This document shows, one piece after another, positions 34,755 to 44,852 of a stretch of 64,000 nucleotides of DNA. The notes below the pieces were generated by a model. That model was given only the letters and a program-made list of their open reading frames with translations. It did not search any database and was not told the DNA's origin. Origin of the DNA: Hevea brasiliensis (lineage: Eukaryota; Streptophyta; Magnoliopsida; Malpighiales; Euphorbiaceae); contig NC_079503.1 in NCBI RefSeq assembly GCF_030052815.1, positions 59,376,735 to 59,440,734 on the forward strand, given 5' to 3'. Position 1 is the first letter of the stretch; every line of letters begins with the position of its first letter. The translations under genes and the position numbers were made by a program.

Positions 34755-35726
34755 GTGATAGTGAATAAGGTGTATAAAGGTTGCCCGTTGAGGATTCAGG
34801 GGTATGAATTCTTGGCAGACCTAGTTGAATTGCCCTTCCACGGATTTAACGTGATTTTAGGAATGGACTGGTTATCACGTCATCAGGCAATAGTTGATTG
34901 TAAATTGAAGAGAATTTCTCTGAAAACTTCTGAGGGTAATGAGATCACTGTTGTGGGTGAAAGGACAGATTTCCTGTCCAATGTTATCTCAGCCACAATT
35001 GTAAGAAGAATGATGATAAAAGGCTGTGAAGCTTACCTAGCACACGTGGTTGATACTAGGCAAGCTAAGCCAAACCTGAGTGATATACCCATAGTAAGAG
35101 ACTTCCCAGATGTATTTCCTGAGGGGTTACCTGGTTTACCACCAGAAAGGGAAGTCGAGTTTGCTATTGAGGTAATGCCGGGTACAGCACCCATTTCCAT
35201 TGCTCCTTACAGGATGGCACCTGCTGAATTGAGGGAGTTGAAAACTCAGTTGCAAGAGTTGCTTGATAAGGGGTTCATATGCCCCAGTGTGTCACCATGG
35301 GGAGCTCCGGTATTATTTGTGAAGAAAAAGGATGGAACCTTGAGATTGTGTATTGATTACCGGCAGTTGAACAAAGTAACTGTGAAGAATAAATATCCAT
35401 TGCCCAGAATCGATGATCTGTTTGATCAGTTGAAAGGAGCCGGTGTATTTTCAAAAATTAATCTCAGATCAGGGTATCATCAGCTGAGGGTAAAGGATGC
35501 AGATGTGTCAAAAACTGCATTCAGAACTCGGTATGGGCATTATGAATTTCTAGTGATGCCGTTTGGGTTAACAAATGCACCAGCAACATTTATGGACCTT
35601 ATGAACCGTATCTTCCATCCATACTTAGATCGGTTCGTAGTGGTATTTATTAATGATATTCTGGTGTATTCCAAGACCAAGGATGAACATGATAAACATT
35701 TGAGGATTGTTCTGCAAACCCTGTGA
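34755..35726 (+). CDS. pol: Element C protease end and RT N-terminal half (323 aa)
   Basis: The protease active-site region lies just upstream (34590-34700) and has stops, with D-P-x-S-T as D-P-stop-S-T. This frame starts in mid-protease and includes [10 protein letters not shown] runs from P-Y-R-M-A-P and has [15 protein letters not shown] and P-F-G-L-T-N-A-P. The first catalytic Asp motif reads K-I-N-L (N at residue 236), and the F-x-D-D motif reads F-I-N-D (residues 298-301). Both are G-to-A changes that remove catalytic Asp. It ends at TGA, likely from CGA (Arg). Confidence 0.9.
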   Translation: MIVNKVYKGCPLRIQGYEFLADLVELPFHGFNVILGMDWLSRHQAIVDCKLKRISLKTSEGNEITVVGERTDFLSNVISATIVRRMMIKGCEAYLAHVVDTRQAKPNLSDIPIVRDFPDVFPEGLPGLPPEREVEFAIEVMPGTAPISIAPYRMAPAELRELKTQLQELLDKGFICPSVSPWGAPVLFVKKKDGTLRLCIDYRQLNKVTVKNKYPLPRIDDLFDQLKGAGVFSKINLRSGYHQLRVKDADVSKTAFRTRYGHYEFLVMPFGLTNAPATFMDLMNRIFHPYLDRFVVVFINDILVYSKTKDEHDKHLRIVLQTL

Positions 35727-35747
35727 GAAAAGAAGCTGTATGCTAAG

Positions 35748-36761
35748 TTGTCCAAGTGTGACTTTTGGATAAGTGAAATCTCTTTCCTTGGACACATAGT
35801 ATCAACAGAAGGGATTAGAGTGGATCCCAAAAAGATAGAAGCAGTGATGGAATGGAAGCCTCCCAGAAATCCAACTGAGGTCAAAAGTTTCTTGGGGCTA
35901 GCTAGGTATTACAGAAGATTTGTGAAGGGATTTTCCTTAATAGCTGCTCCAATGACCAAATTATTGCATAAGAATGTCAGATTTAACTGGAATGACAAGT
36001 TTCAGGCTAGTTTTGAGAAGTTAAAGGCTATGTTGACAGAGGCACCAATGTTAACACAGCCAGTGTTAGGAAAGGACTTTGTGGTCTACAGTGATGCTTC
36101 TCATAATGGGCTAGGGTGTGTATTGATGCAAGAGGGGAAAGTGGTCGCCTATGCTTCCAAGCAGTTAAGGCCACATGAACAGAACTACCCTACTCATGAC
36201 CTGGAGTTAGCAGCGATTATCTTCGCACTGAAGATATGGAGGCATTATTTATATGGTGAAAAATGCTACATCTATACCGACCATAAGAGTCTAAAATATT
36301 TGCCAACCCAGAAGGAGCTCAATCTTAGACAGAGGCAATGGATTGAGTTCCTAAAGGACTATGATTGTGTGATAGATTATCATCCTGGGAAGGCAAATGT
36401 AGTTGCTGATACTTTAAGCAGAAAGTCCATCACAGCTTTAAGATCACTCAATGCCTGTTTGTTCTTAGCTCAAGATGGAGCTATTTTGGCTGAGTTGCAA
36501 GTGAGGCCAACCTTACTACAGCAAATACAAGATGGGCAGAAGGCAGATGAAAAACTAATGGCAATTATGGCTAAAATTCCTGAGGGGAAGGAAACTGAAT
36601 GTGAGGTGAAAGCAGATGGGTGTCTATACTACAGAGGAAGAGTGTGTGTACCAGATGATGGGGAACTGAATACTAGTATTCTAAAAGAAGCACACACTAG
36701 TGTTTATGCTATACACCCGGGAAGCACAAAAATGTATAATGATTTGAAGCCTCATTATTAG
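35748..36761 (+). CDS. pol: Element C RT thumb, RNase H and integrase zinc region (337 aa)
   Basis: In frame with the preceding segment after the TGA at 35724. It covers the RT connection ([16 protein letters not shown]), RNase H with Y-S-D-A-S, L-E-L-A-A and Y-T-D-H-K-S-L, then L-S-R-K-S, and the start of integrase with H-P-G-S-T-K-M-Y. The frame stops at a TAG where relatives have W-P-x-M-K, so TGG to TAG. The Cys half of the zinc finger (C-L-T-C-Q-Q-V-K) follows at about 36803-36830, beyond the stop. Confidence 0.9.
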   Translation: MSKCDFWISEISFLGHIVSTEGIRVDPKKIEAVMEWKPPRNPTEVKSFLGLARYYRRFVKGFSLIAAPMTKLLHKNVRFNWNDKFQASFEKLKAMLTEAPMLTQPVLGKDFVVYSDASHNGLGCVLMQEGKVVAYASKQLRPHEQNYPTHDLELAAIIFALKIWRHYLYGEKCYIYTDHKSLKYLPTQKELNLRQRQWIEFLKDYDCVIDYHPGKANVVADTLSRKSITALRSLNACLFLAQDGAILAELQVRPTLLQQIQDGQKADEKLMAIMAKIPEGKETECEVKADGCLYYRGRVCVPDDGELNTSILKEAHTSVYAIHPGSTKMYNDLKPHY

Positions 36762-36899
36762 TGGCCTAGTATGAAGAGGGATATAGCTGATTATGTGACT
36801 AAGTGTTTGACATGTCAACAAGTCAAAGCAGAACATCAAGTTCCATCAGGATTGCTACAGCCTATAAGCATACCTGAATAGAAATGGGACCGGGTCACT

Positions 36900-37208
36900 A
36901 TGGATTTTGTTAGTGGTCTACCTCTCACCCAAAGGAAGCATGATGCAGTGTGGGTGATAGTGGACAGATTGACGAAGTCAACATATTTTCTGCCAGTTAG
37001 GACTGACTACTCACTGGAGAAGCTAGCAGAAGTGTATATCAGTGAGATAGTTAGGCTGCATGGAATCCCACTTTCCATCATATCTGACCGAGACCCAAGG
37101 TTTACATCTAGATTTTGGAAAAAGTTGCAAGAAGCCTTGGGCACACAACTCCGCTTTAGCACGGCTTTCCATCCTCAGACAGATGGGCAATCAGAAAGAG
37201 TAATCTAG
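36900..37208 (+). CDS. pol: Element C integrase catalytic core
   Basis: Shows [16 protein letters not shown] and G-Q-S-E-R-V-I, so the D,D,E triad is present. A TAG (from TGG) at about 36880 lies just before it. It ends at TAG 37206-37208, which stands for the Gln of S-E-R-V-I-Q and abuts a GT-AG segment. The chain resumes at 37284. Confidence 0.9.
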   Translation: MDFVSGLPLTQRKHDAVWVIVDRLTKSTYFLPVRTDYSLEKLAEVYISEIVRLHGIPLSIISDRDPRFTSRFWKKLQEALGTQLRFSTAFHPQTDGQSERVI

Positions 37209-37283
37209 GTAAATAACTGAAACCAATTGAACTAATGCAAATATTTAACTGAAATGATAATAATAATATGAAATATATGTCAG
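37209..37283 (+). other. Putative 75-bp GT-AG intron in the integrase gene of C
   Basis: Begins GTAAATAACTG after an exon end that was probably CAG (now TAG), and ends ATATATGTCAG. The protein on either side joins without gap: S-E-R-V-I-(Q) then I-L-E-D-M-L-R. The segment is AT-rich, contains an in-frame TGA, and has a branch-point-like TTAACTGA about 30 bases before the 3' end. It could instead be a chance small insertion, but perfect borders and the uninterrupted protein make an intron more likely. Confidence 0.65.
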
Positions 37284-37841
37284 ATCCTAGAGGATATGCT
37301 AAGGCGTTGTGTCATTGAGTTTGAGGGGAGTTGGGATAGATATCTCCCACTGGCAGAATTCGCATACAACAATAGCTACCAAGCTAGCATTCAAATGGCT
37401 CCGTATGAAGCACTGTATGGGAGGAAATGTAGAACTCCAGTGTGCTGGACTAAATTGGGCAAAGACAAACTGGTAGGGCCAGACCTGGTGAAACAGACTG
37501 AGGAAAAAGTGAAAATAATCAAAGCTAACCTGAAGATTGCCTCCGATAGACAGAAATCTTATGCCGACCTAAAGAGAAAAGAAATAGAATATGCAGTTGG
37601 CGACAAAGTGTTCCTCAAGGTGTCACCGTGGAAGAAGGTACTAAGGTTTGGAAGAAAAGGTAAATTGAACCCTAGGTTTATTGGCCCATATGAAGTCATT
37701 GAACGTGTGGGACCAGTAGCCTACAGGCTAGCTTTACCACCAGAGCTGGACAAGATCCACAATGTGTTCCACATGTCTATGCTAAGAAGATACTGCTCAG
37801 ATCCTTCACATGTCATCTCCATGGAAGAAATTGAAGTATAA
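37284..37841 (+). CDS. pol: Element C integrase C-terminal part
   Basis: Starts at I-L-E-D-M-L after the intron-like segment (first ATG at 37296). It contains F-A-Y-N-N-S-Y, A-P-Y-E-A-L-Y-G-R-K-C, K-S-Y-A-D, the G-D-K-V-F-L-K-V-S-P SH3-like region, and I-G-P-Y-E-V-I-E-R-V-G-P-V-A-Y-R-L. It ends at TAA in place of CAA before the chromodomain. Confidence 0.9.
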   Translation: MLEDMLRRCVIEFEGSWDRYLPLAEFAYNNSYQASIQMAPYEALYGRKCRTPVCWTKLGKDKLVGPDLVKQTEEKVKIIKANLKIASDRQKSYADLKRKEIEYAVGDKVFLKVSPWKKVLRFGRKGKLNPRFIGPYEVIERVGPVAYRLALPPELDKIHNVFHMSMLRRYCSDPSHVISMEEIEV

Positions 37842-38056
37842 CCGGATTTGACATATGAAGAGGAACCCATACGGATCCTGGCTCGGGAAGTAAAAGAGTT
37901 GAGGAATAAGTAGATTCCACTGGTGAAAGTGCTTTGGAGGCACCACAACACCGAGGAGGCAACTTGGGAAAGTGAAGAGACGATGAGGCAACAGTTCCCT
38001 CAACTGTTTTCATCAAGTAAATTTCGAGGACGAAATTTAAATTATAGGGGAAGAGT
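37842..38056 (+). pseudogene. pol: Element C chromodomain and pol end
   Basis: Same frame, reading P-I-R-I-L-A-R-E-V-K, then I-P-L-V-K-V-L-W-R-H-H and E-E-A-T-W-E-S-E, the pattern of a chromovirus chromodomain. These domains bind histone marks and direct integration to heterochromatin. A TAG at 37912 replaces CAG. It ends K-F-R-G-R-N, the conserved pol terminus. No stop precedes the LTR; the frame closes about 20 bp inside it. Confidence 0.88.
38045..38055 (+). other. Polypurine tract of element C
   Basis: TAGGGGAAGAG directly before the 3' LTR. Confidence 0.85.
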
Positions 38057-40518
38057 TGTAACACCCTCCCTGTAGCAACTCCGAACATTCTACTATTCCG
38101 GTGACCAGTGTTCGTCCGGACAGCTAGAACGTCCAAAAAAAAAAAATATTTAAACGAAAGTGAGGAACCATAATTACTCAAATATTAATAAGAAAAATTT
38201 AGCAAAAATTTTAGAAATAAAATACAACCAAGTTAAATGAGCCGGTGCCCTAACGATGGGTAACCTAGTGAGAAGTTGCGGTTCTCGCAACTAGAAGCCC
38301 TAAACCCAGGGAAAAATTCATAAAATAATTTTTGGGACTCCAGAGAAGGGTTATTGAGGTTCCTATGGCATTAGAATGCCAAGAAAATATTTAGAAAAAT
38401 TTTTCAATTGGTACAGACAATTTTGGCCTGTTAAGCCAAATGGAGGACATTTTGGTCATTTCGTCTTCAGAGATGATTTTTGGCCGACTTGTCCAGTTAA
38501 GTAAATAATTATTATGACATAAAATGTGAATAAATATTACTAAAAATTGAATTGAAAATGAGTAGAAAAGAAAAGAAAAAAAAAATGAATTAAATGGGAA
38601 TTTATGACGTCACATGATGTCATTAGTGTGCCTTCACCCAATTACATGGTGACACATGGCATAACTTATCTTAAAGAGACAAAATGGGCTGAAAATGAAT
38701 AAAAAAACAGATCTCTCTCTCCCTTTCTTCTTCCTTGCCGTGAACCCTCTCCTATTCTCACCATTATCAAGCTTTTAAAGCTTGCTTTCTCTCACTTTTA
38801 CTCAATAAAACCCTAATCTAGCAACACAAAAAAATCTTCTTACACCTTGGAGATTCTTTTGGGCAGCAAAATTTTGAAGAAAAATTAAAGTTTTGGTTGG
38901 CTTGGATTAGCTTCCTAAGAGGTTAGTGACCTAAACCTTGAATTTCACTTTAATTTCATGTTTAAGAACTATGAATATGTGTAAATGACAAAGAAATTTG
39001 ATGAAACACCATTGGTATGCTAACCCTAAATTTTGGCAGCCATGGTTAGGGTAATATGGTGATGATTTTGGGGAGTTAACATGCTAGTATGGCTGCCCTT
39101 AATGAGTATCTCATAAGGGAATTGATAAATGCAATGATAATGCATGGTTTTCAAATGTTGAGTTAGGGTTTGGGTTGAGGAATGAGACTTTGATCATATG
39201 ATGATGGAAGTAGGCTTTAATGGTCAATTAGTGACCATTTGGTTTGGTTTGAATCAAAAATGAAGTGAATTGGGTTGTGGGAATTGAGATTAGTGTGGCT
39301 GCCCTAGGTGACCTGCAGAATTGGACATGAGTCCAGCAGGTTTGGGCAGCCATAACTTGAAATATAGAGGTCCAATTGGTGCAAGGCCAATTGGACATGA
39401 AACTGGACACATAATGGCACAACTTTGGTGAAGAAACCATGCCCAAAAAACCAAACCAACTTGACCAAAAGTTTGCCCTAATCCGGGTGACCTGCAATCT
39501 GCCTGGGCAAAATGACCAAATGAACAGTGTTTGGTCATTTGGCCATAACTCAATGTAGAAAGGTCCAATTGACCTGAAATTTTACCAGCAACAAGGTGAC
39601 ATATAGACCAACAACTTTCATGAAGAAACCTGACCCAAATTATGACCATAACCTAGTCAAATTGCCAACCAAACTTGAGTTACTAAATCTGGCAGAAACA
39701 GATTTGCCCAGAATTTTGGAATCTGTCCAATCCGACCAGTTATGGTTTTTAGGCAATAACTTGAGCTAAAAAACTCCAAATAGAGTGATTCAAAAAAGGA
39801 AATTCAACTAGACAAAATGAGGAACAACTTTCATGTTGAGCATTTTTCCAAATTCCCACTGCAAAATGACTAATGGAAACCCAAAGCTTGAAAAGTGAAA
39901 ATTTTGTCCAATTCACATTAAACTTAGAGATGGTATTGGCAACCAATACCAACAAGTTTAAAATGCAAAATGTGGTATATTGATGATATTTAAACTAATT
40001 TACCTATTGTCAATGCAAAAGTCAACATTTTAGTTGACCAATGAAATGAATAGTAATCATAAAAATTCAATTTCAAAGAATTACATAAACAAAAGTGTTA
40101 AATGCCCTAGTAGGCCTAATGTGATTGGTTTGAATAGGTTGGCATGCCAATAGGGTTCTGTTAGCAGTACTGCATATGGCTTCATGCCATTCTGTATTTC
40201 ATGACTTCCCATGCCATTCTGTGATATAATAGCCTTTGGCTATGATATTGAGTTGTTATACTCGGGTTTAATCCCCGATAATTATCATAGCTTATTAGCT
40301 GTTCTGCTGCACACCGGGAGACACAATGTGACCGATGGTGTGATGGTCTGAGGTACTTAGTACCCAGTACCAGTTTATCCGTTTATCCAGCCCAGTCAAC
40401 TAGTATAGGTTACTCGGGCAGTATTAATAAATCTTACCAAACTTCAATTGAATAATATTGCAATAAACATTTAAGACTTAGTTAACCCAAAAATGTAAAC
40501 ATACATTCTGTACACATG

Positions 40519-40550
40519 TTTTTATTTTATTTTATTTTATTTTATTTTAT
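40519..40550 (+). repeat. (TTTTA)n microsatellite
   Basis: About six TTTTA units in the 3' LTR of C; simple slippage-prone repeat. Confidence 0.9.
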
Positions 40551-40964
40551 ATTATCACCACTAAGCATAATTGATTAGCGCGTGGCAAATGGAGACATAG
40601 CTGGGGAGTCTAGCAGGCCTCATACAGGGTGAGCCTTCATATCTGCACTCAGAGTTCAGAGTCACCTCACATTGCAGTGCATTTGGTAGGACATTAGGCC
40701 ATTTTGATATTTTGGTATTTGGATATTTTGTATTTTGTAACCTTCTGTAATGTATATTATAAATTCATGTAATTTTGCTTTTGATGTAAGTATCTATGGA
40801 ATATGTTCAATAATAAATTGAGCATTTTTCATTGAGTTGATTGTGTTTGGAATTGAATTGAAATTTTGAGATACTGAAGTGAATTGAGAAATTGTTGAGA
40901 ATATATTGGAGGTTGATTGAGAATAATGTGATGATATTATTGGAAGTGTTTTTAACAGGTTCAT

Positions 40965-41298
40965 AGCCGGCACTTTGCCGGATTTTCTATAAAATTTGCG
41001 AAAAAATTTAGATTTATCAAAAATTATAAATAAATGAATTAAAAAGGATTAATTGAAATTGAAACATGAATTGGTGTTCCGACACATTGAGTGGCATAAC
41101 TTGCTCGGCTACACTGTAGACGGGTTTAAATAGCCGGAATTCTGTCGGATTTTCTATAAAATTTGCGAAAAAATTTAGATTTATCAAAAATTATAAATAA
41201 ATGAATTAAAAAGGATTAATTGAAATTGAAACATGAATTGGTGTTCCGACACACTGAGTGGCATAACTTGCTCGGCTACACTGTAGACGGGTAAAGGG
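40965..41298 (+). repeat. 167-bp tandem duplication at the end of C's 3' LTR
   Basis: Two copies begin AGCCGG at 40965 and 41132 and run to GTAGACGGGT. The 5' LTR has a single copy, so the duplication is confined to one LTR. Confidence 0.88.
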
Positions 41299-42015
41299 TG
41301 TCACAGTTCACCACTCAGCGATAGCTTTGCATGTTATCGCAGGTCAAAAGAGCATAGAATAGTTGAGTAAGCTTCCTTGAAGACACATTCAGATCAGGTC
41401 CAGGCATATCATAGGTATACCCATGTACATAGGTTTTGATGTATGCATGTAAATATATGTATGTAAATTATTTGAGCAGTTGTATAAAAACTCTTGTAAA
41501 ATATTTTAGTATGTAATTAAATGCAAATTATTGTAATGTAAATTTGAGATTTCATTTACCTATATAATTTTGTAATATTAATTTTTGAGTCTTGCAATCA
41601 ATGAAATGTTTCTTTTATGATGAAGTTAGTTTGAAAATGTAATGATTTGATTATTGAGATTAAATTGTGAGATAAAAGAAGTTTATTGGAGTTGTACTTG
41701 AGAAAACATATTGGGAGTGTTTTCCTTTTTAGGTTTGAAGAATTGTTTTCTCAAAATACAGCCGGCACTCTGCCGAAATTTTGAAAAATTTTTGTAACAC
41801 CTGATTTTAATCGATGATTTGATCTATGATCAAAATTTCACTTAAAAGCTTTTTAAGAAATATTCAACATTCCACCACTATTTAATTTCGCAAAAATTAT
41901 TTTAAAATCCCTTATAGTATATTTAATAGGTTACCTGTAGGCGAAGTACAGTAATTCATTAGGTGTACTATGGGATCATGTTACATCTTACGGAGGAGTA
42001 GGGTATGACATGTAA

Positions 42016-43283
42016 TGGGGTCAAAAGGGACAATGACTTGGTTGCCAAGAAAAGGATTTTAGGAAATGCAAATATGAGGATAACATTCATGCACAAGGTC
42101 TTAAGTATACTAAGTTTATTCTATTGATTTTTGCTTAGGGAAAAAAGGTTTACAATGCCAAGCATTTGTCATGATGTTTATTTTTGGGACTCTTTTCTCT
42201 TTTTTTTTTTCTTTTATTTATGTCCCTCTTGTCCTCTCCCCCAAACTCATTCTTTTGTTGGGTTGGAAAGGCAAGTTTTTCCTTGATTTTAATTGCACAC
42301 TTGCACTCTTCTTAGTATTATCATCTTCTCCTCATGTTTCCTTTCACATTTGATATACTTATCTTTATACACTAGACTTCCTCAAAAGGGTGAGGTGAGT
42401 GTTTAGGCTAATGGTTAGGTAAATATGTGTGGGTAAACAAGGAAAATTATATAGGTGGAAATATAGGCTGAAGTTGGCTGCAAGGGGTATATTGTAACTA
42501 AGTGTAGCTTAAGGCTTAATGGGGCTAAATGAAAGAATGCCTTAATCATCTCTTTTCTTAAACATAGGATAGGATTTCGTCTCGATAGGTCCAAGAGACA
42601 TATTCTAGAGTTGGTGAGGCATTTTTAGGTTTTTTTTGTATTTCAAAAATTTTCTCCTGATTTTACAAGTTCAATGTGAAAAATTAATAGCTATAAAGGG
42701 ATTTAACTAGTCTAGTTCCACTAAGGTGGCTAGGTTTTTCACAGATAACATATTTAAATCTTTTTGCCTATCCAGATACATTCATTCATCAATCCCATGG
42801 AGTCCAATTATTAGCTTATAATATTTATGGTTACAATTCTACGTTTAAAAACATTTCAAAAGTTCAAAATTTGAAAAAAATTTTGGATTTTTGATGCACA
42901 AGTATAATACGGATATAATTAAGTAATGCAATGAATGTAGTGCATGGAATGCATCTGTAGCCCCAAACTCAAAGTTGGCATTATCCTCAATGGCAACAAA
43001 ATATGCAAAATTAAGGTATAGCATACAATTTAATGAGAAAGCATATTATGTATTAAAAATTGAAAGTTTGGACAAAAAGCAAGTTATGGAGACCTATAAA
43101 TTCATTTCAAGACTAAGGCATATAAGTTTTTACATGAAAGAACCTATCCTATTGTCCTAACTCTAAAAAGTCTCTAATGGCAATGATGGTCCCTCTCCGT
43201 CGAGTCTCGCCATTATGATATGAAGCTTGTTGTGGGCTTCCTGAAGGTTCTTCGAGCGCTTGCATCCTGTTGTTTATGGTGGT
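42016..43283 (-). mobile_element. Athila-like element, 3' non-coding part and end of ORF1
   Basis: Lies between the right flank of LTR D and the left CTCCA of copia I. At its right end the minus strand continues Athila-type ORF1 from 56575, reading E-T-T-I-N-N-R-M-Q-A-L-E-E and, after a small shift, an amphipathic stretch. Further along the minus strand are two purine motifs, GAGTTTGGGG (near 42960-42970) and TGAGTTTGGGGGAGAGG (near 42233-42250), typical of Athila non-coding regions. The rest of the 1.27 kb shows no credible frame; PR, RT and INT are absent. Confidence 0.6.
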
Positions 43284-44852
43284 CTCCATGTTAGAAATTC
43301 TATTATTAAGTTATTAAGAATATGAGTGACAGTATTTCTAGTACAATGTATCATAAATAGGTTCACAATTGAGGATACTTCATAATAAGGACATGACTTA
43401 TCCAGAAAGATTGTATTCATGTTTGTTCCCAAGTTATTTATATGAGATATAAATAAGATGGAATGGTGAGTCTCATGCCATATGACAAACATGATAGGCA
43501 ATTATAAATGATAAGTAGGCCGAACCAATGACACTTATGACAAGCACATTGATTTTACTCTTGTCAGTGTTTTGTCATAAATCATATCAGTGCATATAAT
43601 CTTTAGACCTGAGATAGCACAGTTATCTTGTATATAGGTAGTTTGAGCATGATACTGCTTTCATACTTGTACTGTGTATGGGTATATGGGCATGTTTTGG
43701 CTCCTACTAGTTACATATGGAGGTAGGTGTTGATCAAGATGGAATATGTTCCTCTAAGTAAATAGAGATAAAATTCTATGTTCATTTAATTGTTCTTGAT
43801 GTTTCAAGTTCTTGGCCAGGACAGATAGATTTAATCAGAAAAGAGTTTCTGATGAGAAAATCTTTAAATCAAGAACTGGAATTAAAAGAGAACATAATAT
43901 TTATAGCAAATGGAGTTTGACATAAACCATGACTCCAGCTTGAGTTGAGATTTTGTAACAGAAAGATTCTAGTGCATGGTAACATATGATTATAGGTTCA
44001 TTTAAGGTAAACCTTATTACTAATTGGGTGGCCATGGCATGCTATGCTAGGTGTTAACCATGGTCTACGAGGTGCATAAAATGATTTAGAGAAATCATTT
44101 ATGGTAAGAAAGAGTTCTAATGATATTAAGAGTTGATATCATGTCTCATTGCCAATTAGTGATGAGCCTAGTAAGTCACACACATACACAAGTTATCACC
44201 TAATTAAATATGACTTAATTAATTAATTAAAGAGTTTAATTGATTAATTAAATAGGTTTAGTTTGCAATTAGATTGCAAAGTCCCTAGCATGACTTGAAA
44301 CCAAATCTAGATTATTGGATGTATAGTATAAGTTAAATTTATATTTAAAGCGTTTAAATATGAATTTAATTAATGAGAAATTAATTAATAGAGATTAATT
44401 AATTAATTTATATTTGATATAAATTGATTAGAAAAAGAGAAATAATTATTTTAGGTTAAGAACACAAAATTATGACACAGCGGCATTTTGGTCATTTCAC
44501 AGGGTGACATGTGGCACCATGAGATGGTGACACATGGCATTACACATAAGCTTGCCAAATGTCTTTTAATCATGTAAGATGATTAAAATTAAGATTAAAT
44601 ATAGGTTTGACACTTGGCACAATGAGATTGGGTCAATTAAACCTAGAACCAATCAGAGGGTGACATGTGGCAAGGGTTTAATGTGTTGACCTAGCTATAT
44701 AAGTGTTGTTATGAAAAGAAAATAAACACAACTAGCAGCTCCTCATCCTTGGTGCTGCCACGCAAGAGGCTCCCTTCTCTTCCTCTTAATCTCTCATCTA
44801 TTCCAAGAGATTAGCAAGCAATCTCTTGAATTAAAAAGACTAGAAATTATTT

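Larger units (their letters stand above)
32783..41305 (+). mobile_element. Element C: Tekay-like chromovirus with fold-back 5' LTR
   Basis: 8.5-kb element flanked by perfect GTTCA (32778-32782, 41306-41310). It holds a 413-bp aberrant 5' LTR, primer site, gag, PR-RT-RNase H-INT, chromodomain, purine tract and a 3.25-kb 3' LTR. The chromodomain and sequence motifs place it in the Tekay/Del clade. It cannot be autonomous: there are stops in every domain, both inspected RT Asp motifs are changed, and the 5' LTR lacks the U3 promoter half. Confidence 0.88.
38057..41305 (+). repeat. 3' LTR of element C
   Basis: 3249 bp from TGTAACACCCTCC to GGTGTCACA. The start resembles solo LTR J (44853), and the end matches the U5 of the C 5' LTR. 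It holds a CCAATTGG pair (39372-39393), CATAACT modules, a TTTTA microsatellite and a terminal tandem duplication. Only its last ~445 bp have a counterpart at the 5' end. Confidence 0.88.
29598..42010 (+). mobile_element. Gypsy solo LTR D, split by element C
   Basis: Starts TGTAATGCCCTCAC and ends GGTATGACA. The parts 29598-32782 and 41311-42010 add to about 3.9 kb, the usual LTR size of this group. The split falls at GTGCACCACTGAGT | CAGCGATAGC, which is nearly continuous in LTR A (5467-5500), and a GTTCA duplication flanks the insert. Outer flanks are TATAA (29593-29597) and TGTAA (42011-42015), a duplication with one mismatch. No internal region is attached. Its start resembles that of H on the minus strand (CATAGTCCGTACAT). 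Confidence 0.78.
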
